Source of the DNA: Bacillota bacterium
GTDB taxonomy: Bacteria > Bacillota > Clostridia > Oscillospirales > Acutalibacteraceae
Direction of reading: 5' to 3'
Assembly: GCA_023460155.1 (NCBI GenBank)
Contig: JAEWRF010000110.1
Coordinates: forward strand, 1 to 13,842
Length of the DNA stretch: 13,842 bases
Shown one piece after another: positions 7,783 through 13,842 of this stretch. The translations under genes and the position numbers were made by a program. Positions within the stretch are counted from its first letter, which is position 1, and each line of letters starts with the position of its first letter. The notes beneath the pieces were generated by a model. That model was not told the origin of the DNA and did no database searches. It saw only the letters and a list, made by a program, of their open reading frames with translations.

Positions 7783-8717
7783 CTGTCCGCCCCTTTCAGG
7801 ATTTCCTCCGCCTGAGCGAACATTTCGGTAATGATTTCCTTTGCGGTCTGCTCTTTTGTCACCAACCCGGCCACTTCTCCGGCAAGGAAGCAGCCATGCT
7901 CCGCGTCGCCCTCCCTCGCCGCACGGCGCAGGGCTCCGACTCCGAACTGCTCCAGCTCTTTCCCCGTGATGTTCGGGGAATTTTCCATTTTTTCAAACTC
8001 GCGGGAAAAAGGTGTTTTCAGCGAGCGGACCGCGTCGCCGAGCCGTTCGCCCGTAACGATCGTATCGATGTCCTTCGCCTTAATCACCCGGTTTTTATAT
8101 TCCTGGCTGATGGTGCATTCCTTCGCAACCAAAAAGCGTGTGCCGACCTGCACCCCGACGGCACCGAGCATGAACGCAGCCGCAATGCCGCGGCCGTCCG
8201 CGATGCCGCCGGCTGCCAGAACCGGAAGATTCACCGCGTCGCAAATCTGCGGAATCAGCGGCATGGTATGGATCTTGCCGATATGGCCGCCGCTTTCGGC
8301 GCCTTCTGCAACAACTGCGGACGCGCCGCGCTTTTCCATCATGCGTGCCATGGCGGTGGACGCAACCACAGGCACCACGCGGATGCCGGCTTCCAGCCAT
8401 GCGGGCATATATTTTCCGGGGTTCCCGGCTCCGGTAATCACGACCGGAATCTTCTCCTCGATCACCGTCCTGGCTACTTCCTCCACGAACGGGCTCATGA
8501 GCATTACATTGACCGCAAACGGCCTGTCCGTCATTTCCCGGCATTTCCGGATTTCCGCTTTCAGCTGCTCCGCGTTCGAATTCATGCCGGCAATAATGCC
8601 TAACCCGCCTGCATTGGAAACTGCGGCGGCGAGAGAAGCATCGGAAACCCAAGCCATTCCTCCCTGAAAAATAGGATACTCAAGCTGCAAAAGATCGCAA
8701 ATCGGGGTTTTTATCAT
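7770..8717 (-). CDS. fabK: Enoyl-[ACP] reductase II (FMN-dependent FabK)
   Basis: A 315-residue FMN-containing TIM-barrel protein of the nitronate monooxygenase/FabK superfamily. It catalyses the last reduction of each elongation round. Visible features are YPIFQGGMAWVSD at 14-26, AGGLG at 36-40, AEGAESGGHIG with His145 (equivalent to the active-site His144 of Streptococcus pneumoniae FabK), LAAGGIADGRG at 167-177 and VQVGTRFL. Relatives include 2-nitropropane dioxygenases, but location between fabH and fabD strongly favours FabK. A GAAGGAG site is about 8 nt before the ATG. No FabI or FabL is in the window, so this is the only visible enoyl reductase of the operon. FabK is known to be insensitive to triclosan. 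Confidence 0.94.
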   Translation of the reverse strand: MIKTPICDLLQLEYPIFQGGMAWVSDASLAAAVSNAGGLGIIAGMNSNAEQLKAEIRKCREMTDRPFAVNVMLMSPFVEEVARTVIEEKIPVVITGAGNPGKYMPAWLEAGIRVVPVVASTAMARMMEKRGASAVVAEGAESGGHIGKIHTMPLIPQICDAVNLPVLAAGGIADGRGIAAAFMLGAVGVQVGTRFLVAKECTISQEYKNRVIKAKDIDTIVTGERLGDAVRSLKTPFSREFEKMENSPNITGKELEQFGVGALRRAAREGDAEHGCFLAGEVAGLVTKEQTAKEIITEMFAQAEEILKGADRWVK

Positions 8718-8753
8718 TTGTCTTTCTCCTTCTCAAATGGAATGAAACGCCTC

Positions 8754-9710
8754 TCAACCCCAGCGGATGACGCAGGCGCCGGATGTTAGCCCGCCGCCGA
8801 AGGCAGCAAAGGCAAGAAGATCATCCTTTTTAAACGTATTTTGCCGGTTCAATTCGTCCAGCAAAATCGGAATAGATGCAGAGGATACGTTTCCGTAGCG
8901 GTCAATATTGCCGCAGAACCGGTCCTCCGGAATGCTCAAATGCTTTTTAGCAGTGTCAATGATCCGTTGGTTCGCCTGATGCGGCAGAACGTAGTCAATG
9001 TCCTCCTGCCGCAGGCCGGCTTCGCGGATGACCCGTTCGAGGTCGCCCGTCATTGAGGCTACCGCAAATTTATAAATTTCCTGCCCTTTCATGGTAAGAA
9101 AAGATTCCCCGGCAGCAGACTCACTGAATGGCGAATTGCCGCCGCCGATCGGGATGCTCATATTTTCAACGTTTCCCTGAGCGGAGAGAGATATGGAGAG
9201 AAGATTCTCTCCCTCACCCAGAACTACCGCCCCAGCGCCGTCGCCAAACAGGACGCAGGTGCTGCGGTCGCGCCAGTCAAGCAGACGGGACATATTCTCA
9301 CAGGCAACAACCAGAATCTTTTTTGCCCGCCGGCGGACAAAATACCCATCGGCGACATCCAGAGCATACAGGAAGCCGGTGCAGGCAGCGTTCAGATCAA
9401 ACGCGGGGCAAGCCGCCCCAAGCCTTTGCTGCAAAACGCAGGCAAGAGAAGGCGTAAAATAATCGCCCCTCACGGTGGAGCAGATAATGCCGTCAAGTTC
9501 TTCTGCGGACACGCCCGCATTTTCCAAAGCGGCCCGGCCCGCCTGAGCGGCAAGATCGCTGATTGTTTCGTCCGTGCAGATGTAGCGGCTCTTGATTCCC
9601 GTGCGGGTGTAAATCCATTCATCGGAAGTATCCAGAAATTTCGCTAGGTCGTCGTTGGAAACGGACTGCTTTGGGTGAGCGCTTCCGGTGCCGAGGATCT
9701 GAAAACTCAT
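8754..9710 (-). CDS. fabH: 3-oxoacyl-[ACP] synthase III (KAS III)
   Basis: A 318-residue initiating condensing enzyme that joins an acyl-CoA primer to malonyl-ACP. The Cys-His-Asn triad is complete: Cys110 in NAACTGFLYAL, His244 in LPHQANQRI and Asn274 in GNVSSASIP. WIYTRTGI at 32-39 and the terminal FGGGLTSGA are family hallmarks. A GTG four codons upstream (9720-9722) is in frame, but GGAGGT at 9714-9719 is a ribosome site for the ATG at 9708-9710, which gives the usual N-terminus MSFQILGTGSAHP. It is the first gene of the operon. The next gene is fabK only 36 nt away; the acpP gene that occupies this place in streptococci is absent. Confidence 0.96.
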   Translation of the reverse strand: MSFQILGTGSAHPKQSVSNDDLAKFLDTSDEWIYTRTGIKSRYICTDETISDLAAQAGRAALENAGVSAEELDGIICSTVRGDYFTPSLACVLQQRLGAACPAFDLNAACTGFLYALDVADGYFVRRRAKKILVVACENMSRLLDWRDRSTCVLFGDGAGAVVLGEGENLLSISLSAQGNVENMSIPIGGGNSPFSESAAGESFLTMKGQEIYKFAVASMTGDLERVIREAGLRQEDIDYVLPHQANQRIIDTAKKHLSIPEDRFCGNIDRYGNVSSASIPILLDELNRQNTFKKDDLLAFAAFGGGLTSGACVIRWG

Positions 9711-9947
9711 TGAGACCTCCACAAGGCATTAATTCCTTTGGCGAATGCGGAACAGTGATAATTTTTCCCCGCGTTGCCAGTTAATGATATTGTATTAAAT
9801 TTTCAGGAATTATACTTGCAAATTAGAATTATATGTGGGGTGGATTGGTTTCGGAGCCGGATATTTTTCAATTTTCGCCACCTTTTCGCAATTAAAATAA
9901 TCACATCATGCTAAAATAGTATAGCGTTACATAGTTTTAATAACTAC
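9711..9947 (-). other. Predicted long AT-rich 5' leader of the fab operon
   Basis: If transcription begins about 7 nt past the predicted -10 (near 9941), the fabH message has a leader of about 230 nt. Apart from GGAGGT just before the start codon, I see no open frame of note. A 5-bp pairing (GGTGG on the mRNA at about 9879-9883 with CCACC at about 9838-9842) could close a long loop. I found no recognisable riboswitch consensus and no T-rich terminator. The length allows RNA-level control, but nothing in the sequence proves it. Confidence 0.35.
9932..9946. promoter_or_regulatory. Candidate operator palindrome overlapping the fab transcription start
   Basis: TAGTT (9932-9936) and AACTA (9942-9946) form an inverted repeat with a 5-nt centre, directly after the -10 box and across the predicted start site. 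A repressor bound here would block initiation. Lipid-responsive regulators such as FabT (MarR family) and FapR bind AT-rich palindromes at the same place in other Bacillota. The arms resemble the outer ends of FabT-type sites but lack the TTTGA/TCAAA core, so the regulator is not identified. No regulator gene is in the window. Confidence 0.35.
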
Positions 9948-9977
9948 ATTATAGCATATTTTTACCATTTACTGCAA
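9948..9977 (-). promoter_or_regulatory. Predicted sigma-A promoter of the fab operon
   Basis: On the minus strand, TTGCAG (9972-9977) is followed after 18 nt by a perfect TATAAT (9948-9953), placing the start near 9941. It is the only well-formed minus-strand promoter I found upstream of fabH. Its location and strength suit a housekeeping operon of ten genes. The -35 hexamer matches the consensus in four of six positions. Confidence 0.6.
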
Positions 9978-10162
9978 GTATTTTATGGATATTATCAATC
10001 CTCATAAATTAGTCCTTGTGAGTTTCGTTCTTGTTTCGTTACTTTTCTATCTCTGTGACTGTTTTTCTATGGTTGACATAATGATGAATGTATGAGAAAA
10101 CGGTTTAGAATTTGTCTAATGATACAAAGTTGCAATTTTACAGAAAAATAATTTGTTTTTTA
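9978..10162. other. AT-rich non-coding segment with no recognised feature
   Basis: This stretch lies between the divergent fab promoter and the first plus-strand promoter. It is markedly AT-rich compared with the genes on either side and has no substantial open frame. A TTGACA occurs at 10073-10078, but no acceptable -10 lies 16-18 nt downstream. I see no tRNA, repeat array or terminator here. Confidence 0.5.
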
Positions 10163-10191
10163 TTGACTATGACCTCATTTAATTGTAGAAT
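10163..10191 (+). promoter_or_regulatory. Predicted sigma-A promoter upstream of a terminator-bounded transcript
   Basis: TTGACT (10163-10168), an optimal 17-nt spacer, and TAGAAT (10186-10191) form a strong candidate on the plus strand, with five of six matches in each hexamer. A T-rich run precedes it. The predicted start is near 10198. The next plus-strand element is the intrinsic terminator at 10301-10346, well before the GH130 gene. Confidence 0.6.
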
Positions 10192-10197
10192 CAGGAA

Positions 10198-10346
10198 GTG
10201 AATAGGTGTTATATGATTTCGCATGGAAAAGGTTTCGAAAAGTTTCTAAACTGTTTATAAGCTTCCTTTTAAAGGACTCGATACATACTTCTTTTCACAA
10301 ACGGAAAGAGCTTCCAGCCAACGCTGGGGGCTTTTTCCGTTTTTTC
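10198..10346 (+). ncRNA. Candidate small RNA or attenuated 5' leader (about 150 nt)
   Basis: A promoter-like element ending at 10191 and an intrinsic terminator ending at 10346 bracket about 150 nt with no credible coding sequence. The frame open from 10206 runs through the terminator stem, so it is unlikely to be translated. Short self-complementary stretches include CCTTTTAAAGG (10265-10275). I do not recognise a riboswitch, T-box, 6S or SRP consensus. It could be an independent small RNA, or the attenuated leader of the sugar operon that begins about 200 nt downstream. Expression is inferred only from the bracketing signals. Confidence 0.4.
10301..10346 (+). terminator. Strong intrinsic terminator in the fab/GH130 intergenic region
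   Basis: The 18-nt arm at 10301-10318 pairs with 10323-10340 along its whole length, including three G-U pairs, around a CAAC loop (10319-10322). A run of T's follows at 10340-10345. On the minus strand no comparable T-run follows the stem, so it is directional. No plus-strand protein gene lies upstream, so it must end a non-coding transcript or act as an attenuator for the downstream genes. Confidence 0.8.
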
Positions 10347-10388
10347 TTGAAAATTTGGGAATCCTACATCAGGAAAGATTTTCAAGAA
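10344..10388. repeat. 11-bp perfect inverted repeat, with a related third copy downstream
   Basis: TTCTTGAAAAT (10344-10354) and ATTTTCAAGAA (10378-10388) are perfect inverted copies separated by 23 nt. The sequence AAAGATTTTCA at 10374-10384 recurs exactly at 10442-10452, so the second arm also belongs to a direct repeat. The set flanks the second predicted promoter. It could be a hairpin in a read-through transcript or paired protein-binding sites. Confidence 0.5.
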
Positions 10389-10401
10389 TGTTTTTTCATG
10401 A

Positions 10402-10431
10402 TTGCCTCATACTATTTATGGGCGATATGAT
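10402..10431 (+). promoter_or_regulatory. Predicted promoter of the GH130 operon
   Basis: TTGCCT (10402-10407), an 18-nt spacer and TATGAT (10426-10431) give a moderate sigma-A-like promoter on the plus strand, with a start near 10438. It lies downstream of the intrinsic terminator and about 110 nt before the GH130 start codon, so it could drive the sugar operon independently. GATTCCC at 10429-10435 overlaps the -10 and is complementary to GGGAATC at 10357-10363. Confidence 0.45.
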
Positions 10432-10555
10432 TCCCTGATCAAAAGATTTTCAGTTTCAAAGCATCATACCGCCTGGATTTAGCGAGCGTCCGCTGTTGCG
10501 GCACAACAAAATAAAAAGAATAAATTCGAAATACCAATGAAAGGCTTTGGTGAAC

Positions 10556-11560
10556 ATGCAGCACTTTGAAACGAGGCTGAAAAGCAACGACAATACCTAC
10601 CGGGAGCTTTTCGTCCGTTACCCCAATAATCCGATTTTAACCGCCAAGGACTGGCCTTATGCAATCAATACGGCTTTCAACCCCGCCGCCACCAATTTCA
10701 ACAATAAAATTCTGCTTCTTGCGCGCGTGGAGGACCGGCGCGGTTTTTCGCATTTTACCAAGGCCATCAGCGAAGACGGCGTCACCAATTGGCAAATCGA
10801 CAAGTGCCCGACTCTGGAGGCAAATCCTGATTACCCAGAAGAAGCCTGGGGAATTGAGGACCCGAGAATCACCCGGATCGACGAGCTGAACCGGTGGGCT
10901 ATTGTTTATACTTCCTTTTCAAGATCCGGACCCACCGTATCCCTCGCACTGACAAAAGATTTTGTAAGTTTTGAAAAAATGGGTTCTATTATGCCGCCGG
11001 AAGACAAAGATGCCGCGCTCTTCCCTCACAAGTTTAAAAACAAGTGGCTTTTAATCCACCGGCCGATCGGCATGCACATCGGAAATGTCGCGCGGCTCGG
11101 GCCGGGCGCGCATATCTGGGTGTCCTGTTCCAGCGACCTGAAGTACTGGGGCGATCACAGCATTTTGATCAACGCCCGAAGCGGCGGATGGTGGGACGCC
11201 AACAAAGTGGGGCTCTGCGCCCAGCCGCTGGAAACTCCCGAAGGCTGGCTGATCCTGTATCACGGTGTAAAGCGCACCGCCTCCGGCTCCATTTACCGGC
11301 TGGGGCTTGCTCTGCTGGACCTGGAAAACCCTTTCCGGGTTCTCCGGCGAAGCGACGAATGGATTTTCGGTCCCGAGGAACTTTATGAGCGTGAAGGCGA
11401 CGTCAGGGACGTTGTTTTCCCCTGCGGATGGGTCTTAGACAAGCCGTCCGACAAAGTAAGGATGTACTATGGCTGCGCCGACAGCTGCATCGCTCTGGCG
11501 ACGGCTTCCCTGAGCGACCTTCTGGAATATATCAAGAGCTGCCCGGAGCCGAAGGAATAA
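10556..11560 (+). CDS. GH130-family beta-mannoside phosphorylase or hydrolase
   Basis: A 334-residue five-bladed beta-propeller protein of glycoside hydrolase family 130 (COG2152). Family features visible are RYPNNPIL near 21-28, FNPAA at 41-45, LLARVEDRRGFS at 54-65, WGIEDPRIT at 98-106 (Asp102 is the likely general acid), DAALFP at 152-157, HRP at 168-170 and LYHGV at 234-238. GH130 enzymes phosphorolyse or hydrolyse beta-1,2- or beta-1,4-mannosides; phosphorolysis yields mannose-1-phosphate. Arg, Lys and His residues at the usual phosphate-binding regions favour a phosphorylase, but I cannot settle this. No signal peptide is evident, so it is probably cytoplasmic. The start is uncertain: an in-frame GTG at 10550 lies 5 nt after AAAGG, and the ATG at 10556 lies 11 nt after it. 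Confidence 0.8.
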   Translation: MQHFETRLKSNDNTYRELFVRYPNNPILTAKDWPYAINTAFNPAATNFNNKILLLARVEDRRGFSHFTKAISEDGVTNWQIDKCPTLEANPDYPEEAWGIEDPRITRIDELNRWAIVYTSFSRSGPTVSLALTKDFVSFEKMGSIMPPEDKDAALFPHKFKNKWLLIHRPIGMHIGNVARLGPGAHIWVSCSSDLKYWGDHSILINARSGGWWDANKVGLCAQPLETPEGWLILYHGVKRTASGSIYRLGLALLDLENPFRVLRRSDEWIFGPEELYEREGDVRDVVFPCGWVLDKPSDKVRMYYGCADSCIALATASLSDLLEYIKSCPEPKE

Positions 11561-11572
11561 GCGAATTAAAAC

Positions 11573-11596
11573 GAAGCGCCGATTCGAAGCGCTTTT
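11573..11596 (+). other. Small hairpin in the GH130-pyrophosphorylase gap
   Basis: GAAGCGC (11573-11579) pairs with GCGCTTT (11589-11595), with one G-U pair, around a 9-nt loop and is followed by a single extra T. The octamer CGAAGCGC also occurs twice as a direct repeat (11572-11579 and 11585-11592). The T-run is too short for a convincing terminator. It may cause partial termination or protect the mRNA end, lowering expression of the downstream genes relative to GH130. Confidence 0.3.
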
Positions 11597-11624
11597 AAAA
11601 AGGGATAAAAGGAGGAAAAACCTG

Positions 11625-12668
11625 ATGAAAGCATTATTTCTCGCGGGAGGAATGGGGACCAGGCTCAAACCGTTAACCGACCATCTGCCCAAGCCGATGG
11701 TGCCCATCATGGGCAAACCTCTGCTGGAACGAAGTATTGAAGAATTGAAGCGATGCGGTGCGGAGGGAGTGATCCTCAGCACCGGTTACCGCGCAAACTG
11801 CATCGAAGAGCATTTCGACGGAAAGCGCGACTCCGGGCTGCCGATCCAATACGTCTGCGAAGATATTCCCCTCGGCACCGGCGGCGCCATCAAAAACTGT
11901 GAGGAATATTTCGACGACACCTTTCTGATATTTAACAGCGACATCCTCTGCAACGTTAACCTGAAAGACCTGATCCGCTTCCACAAACACATGGGTGCGG
12001 ACGTTACCATCGCCACAACACGGGTATCCAATCCCTCGGCCTACGGGGTCATTGAGTTCAATTCTGACGGATATGCGACATCCTTTACGGAAAAGCCGAA
12101 GCCGGGCGAAGAAAAATCGGACTCCATCAACGCAGGAATCTATGTTTTTGAACCGAAAATTCTCGACCTCATCCCCGCAAGGAAGGTCGTTTCCATAGAA
12201 AAAGATATTTTCCCAGTTCTCGTTAAAAAAGGGTACAAAATTGCCGTCTACCGCGAAAGCAGCTACTGGATCGACATCGGAACCCCGGAAAAATACATGC
12301 AGGCTCACGAGGATATTTTCAGCGGTCTTTGCAGAGTGCACGAAAACGATTTTTCACGGTACAAGGTATTCGGTTACAACAATGTTCAGATTCACAGCAC
12401 GGCCCGCGTGATCGGTCCGGTCTGGTTCGGGAAAAACGTCCGGATCGGCGCCAACGTCACAATAGGCCCGAATGTGGTGACCGGTAATAATTTTGAAACC
12501 GGCCGGGGCTGTACCATACAGGACAGCGTCATCTGGAACGAAGTTTCCGTCGGAAGCGGCGTAAACATCTCCCGTTCCGTCGTCACAAGCGGATGCCGGA
12601 TCGGGAGCGGAATCGAATGCCGGAGCACGATCTACTCCCAGGAAAGCAAACGGCCTTTCGTCATTTAA
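11625..12668 (+). CDS. Sugar-phosphate nucleotidyltransferase with left-handed beta-helix domain (mannose-1-phosphate guanylyltransferase-like)
   Basis: A 347-residue NDP-sugar pyrophosphorylase. The N-terminal Rossmann-like domain has LAGGMGTRLKPLT at 6-18, KPMVPI at 23-28, LGTGGAIK at 83-90, the metal-binding NSD at 104-106, FTEKP at 154-158, NAGIYVF at 169-175 and YWIDIGT at 214-220. From about 255 to 335, hexapeptide-type repeats (IGPVWFG, VRIGANV, TIGPNVV, CRIGSG) form a left-handed beta-helix. This layout is typical of GDP-mannose pyrophosphorylase-like proteins, but glucose-1-phosphate enzymes share it, so the sugar and nucleotide remain open. There is no phosphomutase domain. The ATG has AAAGGAGG about 9 nt upstream. 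The next gene starts 22 nt after its stop, indicating one operon. Confidence 0.85.
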   Translation: MKALFLAGGMGTRLKPLTDHLPKPMVPIMGKPLLERSIEELKRCGAEGVILSTGYRANCIEEHFDGKRDSGLPIQYVCEDIPLGTGGAIKNCEEYFDDTFLIFNSDILCNVNLKDLIRFHKHMGADVTIATTRVSNPSAYGVIEFNSDGYATSFTEKPKPGEEKSDSINAGIYVFEPKILDLIPARKVVSIEKDIFPVLVKKGYKIAVYRESSYWIDIGTPEKYMQAHEDIFSGLCRVHENDFSRYKVFGYNNVQIHSTARVIGPVWFGKNVRIGANVTIGPNVVTGNNFETGRGCTIQDSVIWNEVSVGSGVNISRSVVTSGCRIGSGIECRSTIYSQESKRPFVI

Positions 12669-12690
12669 AAAAAGGAAGGATTGTTCCCTG

Positions 12691-13842
12691 TTGGAAAAAA
12701 ATAAAAAAGCAGACGTCGTATTTTTAAGCACCTATCCGCCCCGCGCCTGCGGAATCGCCACCTTTACTCAGGACCTTGTTACGGAGCTGGAAAAAACCGG
12801 GCGGATTAATCCCATTATTGCGGCAATCAACGACGCGGAATACGATTATCCCTCTTCGGTTCGGTTTACTCTGGAGCAGCAGGAGCCTTCGGCCTATGCA
12901 GAGCTTGCAAAAAAAATCGACATCGCGAAGCCGGATTACTGCATGATCGAGCATGAATACGGAATTTACGGAGGAAAGTGGGGTGAGGACCTTCTCAAAC
13001 TGACCGAAGCGCTTGCCACCCCCTACTTTATGACCCTACACACGGTTCTGCCGGAACCCCGCAAAAAGCAAAAGGAAATCATCTGCTCGGCTGCAGCAAA
13101 AAGCCGGGGCGTGATCACCATGGCACACAACACAAAGGATATTCTGACGGACGTTTACGGAATCGAAAAAGAGAAAATCTCAGTCATTCACCACGGCGTT
13201 CCGAATTATCCAATCGCGGACCGCGAAACACTGAAGAAGGAAGAAGGAGTTTCCGGCCGGTTTGTCGTAAGCACGTTCGGGCTCATCAGCCCGGGCAAAG
13301 GGCTGGAATACGGAATTGATGCCATCGCCCGCGTCGCAAAAAAGCATCCGGAAGTACTCTACCTGATTCTGGGTCAGACTCATCCGGTCATTAAAAAACG
13401 CGATGGTGAAAAATACCGGGAAGATTTGGAAAACGCCGTTAAAAATTCCGGAATTGAAAACAACGTGAAATTTGTGAACCGATACCTGACAAAAGAAGAG
13501 ATCATCCGTTACCTGTGCCTGTCTGACGTTTATCTGACGCCCTACCTCGGCAAAGACCAGGCGGTGAGCGGAACGCTTGCCTACGCGGTCGGCTACGGGC
13601 GGGTCATCGTTTCAACGCCCTACCTCTACGCCCGGGAAATGCTTGCCGACGGCCGCGGTCTTCTGGCAGAATTCCGAAGCGCCGCGTCGCTGGCGAAGTG
13701 CGTCCTTCAGGTAATGGAGAATCCATGTCAAAAAGCGGAGATGGAATTAAAAACGCGGGAGCTCGGCAGAACCATGCTTTGGAATAACATTGCGGCCCAA
13801 TATGCGCAGCTTTTCTCCAAAAAAAACCTGAAAGGACCGAAA
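12691..13842 (+). CDS. GT4-family glycosyltransferase (TTG start, 3' end outside window)
   Basis: The frame from TTG at 12691 stays open for 384 codons to the window edge, so the gene is complete at the 5' end only. It encodes a GT-B fold transferase. The N-terminal domain opens with VVFLSTYPPRACGIATFTQDL, a signature of a GT4 subgroup. It continues with IEHEYGIYGG near 86-95, LHT near 116-118 and HHGVP. The C-terminal domain has FGLISPGKGLEYGIDAI at about 196-212 and VSGTLAYAVGYG followed by VSTPY and ADGRGLL. GGAAGGA ends 10 nt before the TTG, and no in-frame ATG is near. The usual GT4 E-x7-E motif is replaced at the SGTLAYA segment. The acceptor and donor are unknown; co-transcription with the pyrophosphorylase suggests use of its product. 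Confidence 0.85.
   Translation, partial: MEKNKKADVVFLSTYPPRACGIATFTQDLVTELEKTGRINPIIAAINDAEYDYPSSVRFTLEQQEPSAYAELAKKIDIAKPDYCMIEHEYGIYGGKWGEDLLKLTEALATPYFMTLHTVLPEPRKKQKEIICSAAAKSRGVITMAHNTKDILTDVYGIEKEKISVIHHGVPNYPIADRETLKKEEGVSGRFVVSTFGLISPGKGLEYGIDAIARVAKKHPEVLYLILGQTHPVIKKRDGEKYREDLENAVKNSGIENNVKFVNRYLTKEEIIRYLCLSDVYLTPYLGKDQAVSGTLAYAVGYGRVIVSTPYLYAREMLADGRGLLAEFRSAASLAKCVLQVMENPCQKAEMELKTRELGRTMLWNNIAAQYAQLFSKKNLKGPK

Noticed and set aside
7831..8667. 278-codon frame opposite fabK
   Set aside because: The Ser/Pro/Ala-rich composition is typical of a reverse-strand shadow of a GC-rich gene; fabK is clearly the real gene.
9711..9722. GTG start giving FabH four extra residues
   Set aside because: The GGAGGT that serves the ATG at 9710 lies within this extension, and the family N-terminus begins at that ATG.
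10073..10101. Perfect TTGACA as a possible plus-strand promoter
   Set aside because: No acceptable -10 hexamer is found 16-18 nt downstream; the nearest candidate (TATGAG) is only 12 nt away.
10206..10430. 74-codon frame from GTG in the intergenic region
   Set aside because: It runs straight through the intrinsic terminator stem at 10301-10340, its ribosome site would fall at the predicted transcription start, and the product resembles no family.
9723..10546. CRISPR array, tRNA, insertion sequence or attachment site in the large intergenic region
   Set aside because: There are no regularly spaced repeats, no cloverleaf, no transposase remnants and no flanking target duplication visible.
11573..11596. 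Intrinsic terminator between GH130 and the pyrophosphorylase
   Set aside because: The stem has only 7 pairs including a G-U pair, and the T-run is too short. It is listed only as a weak hairpin.

Overview
The window reads as chromosome from a moderately GC-rich Bacillota, most likely a clostridial lineage such as Oscillospiraceae/Ruminococcaceae. The evidence is purine-rich Shine-Dalgarno sites before nearly every gene, several non-ATG starts, a type II fatty-acid synthesis operon in the streptococcal/clostridial gene order with FabK as enoyl reductase, and AT-rich intergenic DNA between GC-richer genes. The assignment is inferred from gene content; no rRNA is present.

Layout. (1) Positions 1-841, plus strand: the last 31 codons of an ABC transporter ATPase and a complete ABC-2 type permease, overlapping by 4 nt. 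(2) Positions 844-885: a symmetric hairpin that can terminate transcription from both sides. (3) Positions 888-9710, minus strand: a ten-gene operon read fabH-fabK-fabD-fabG-fabF-accB-fabZ-accC-accD-accA. It encodes all four acetyl-CoA carboxylase subunits and a near-complete elongation cycle. Gene junctions range from overlaps of 7-13 nt to gaps of up to 64 nt. No acyl carrier protein gene and no FabT/FapR-type regulator gene is present. (4) Positions 9711-10555: about 0.85 kb of AT-rich non-coding DNA. It holds the fab promoter with an overlapping palindrome, a plus-strand promoter followed about 150 nt later by a strong intrinsic terminator (candidate small RNA or attenuated leader), and a second plus-strand promoter flanked by repeats. 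(5) Positions 10556-13842, plus strand: a GH130-family mannoside phosphorylase/hydrolase homologue, a sugar-nucleotide pyrophosphorylase with a left-handed beta-helix tail, and a GT4 glycosyltransferase that runs off the end of the window.

How the genes work together. AccABCD makes malonyl-CoA. FabD transfers malonate to ACP, FabH primes the chain with acyl-CoA, and FabG, FabZ, FabK and FabF run the elongation cycle. The divergent sugar genes could form a small glycan module: the pyrophosphorylase would activate a sugar-1-phosphate, the GT4 enzyme would transfer the sugar, and the GH130 enzyme would trim or phosphorolyse the product. The last proposal is inference from co-location and family membership. 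It and the terminator-bounded leader are the least conventional parts of the window.
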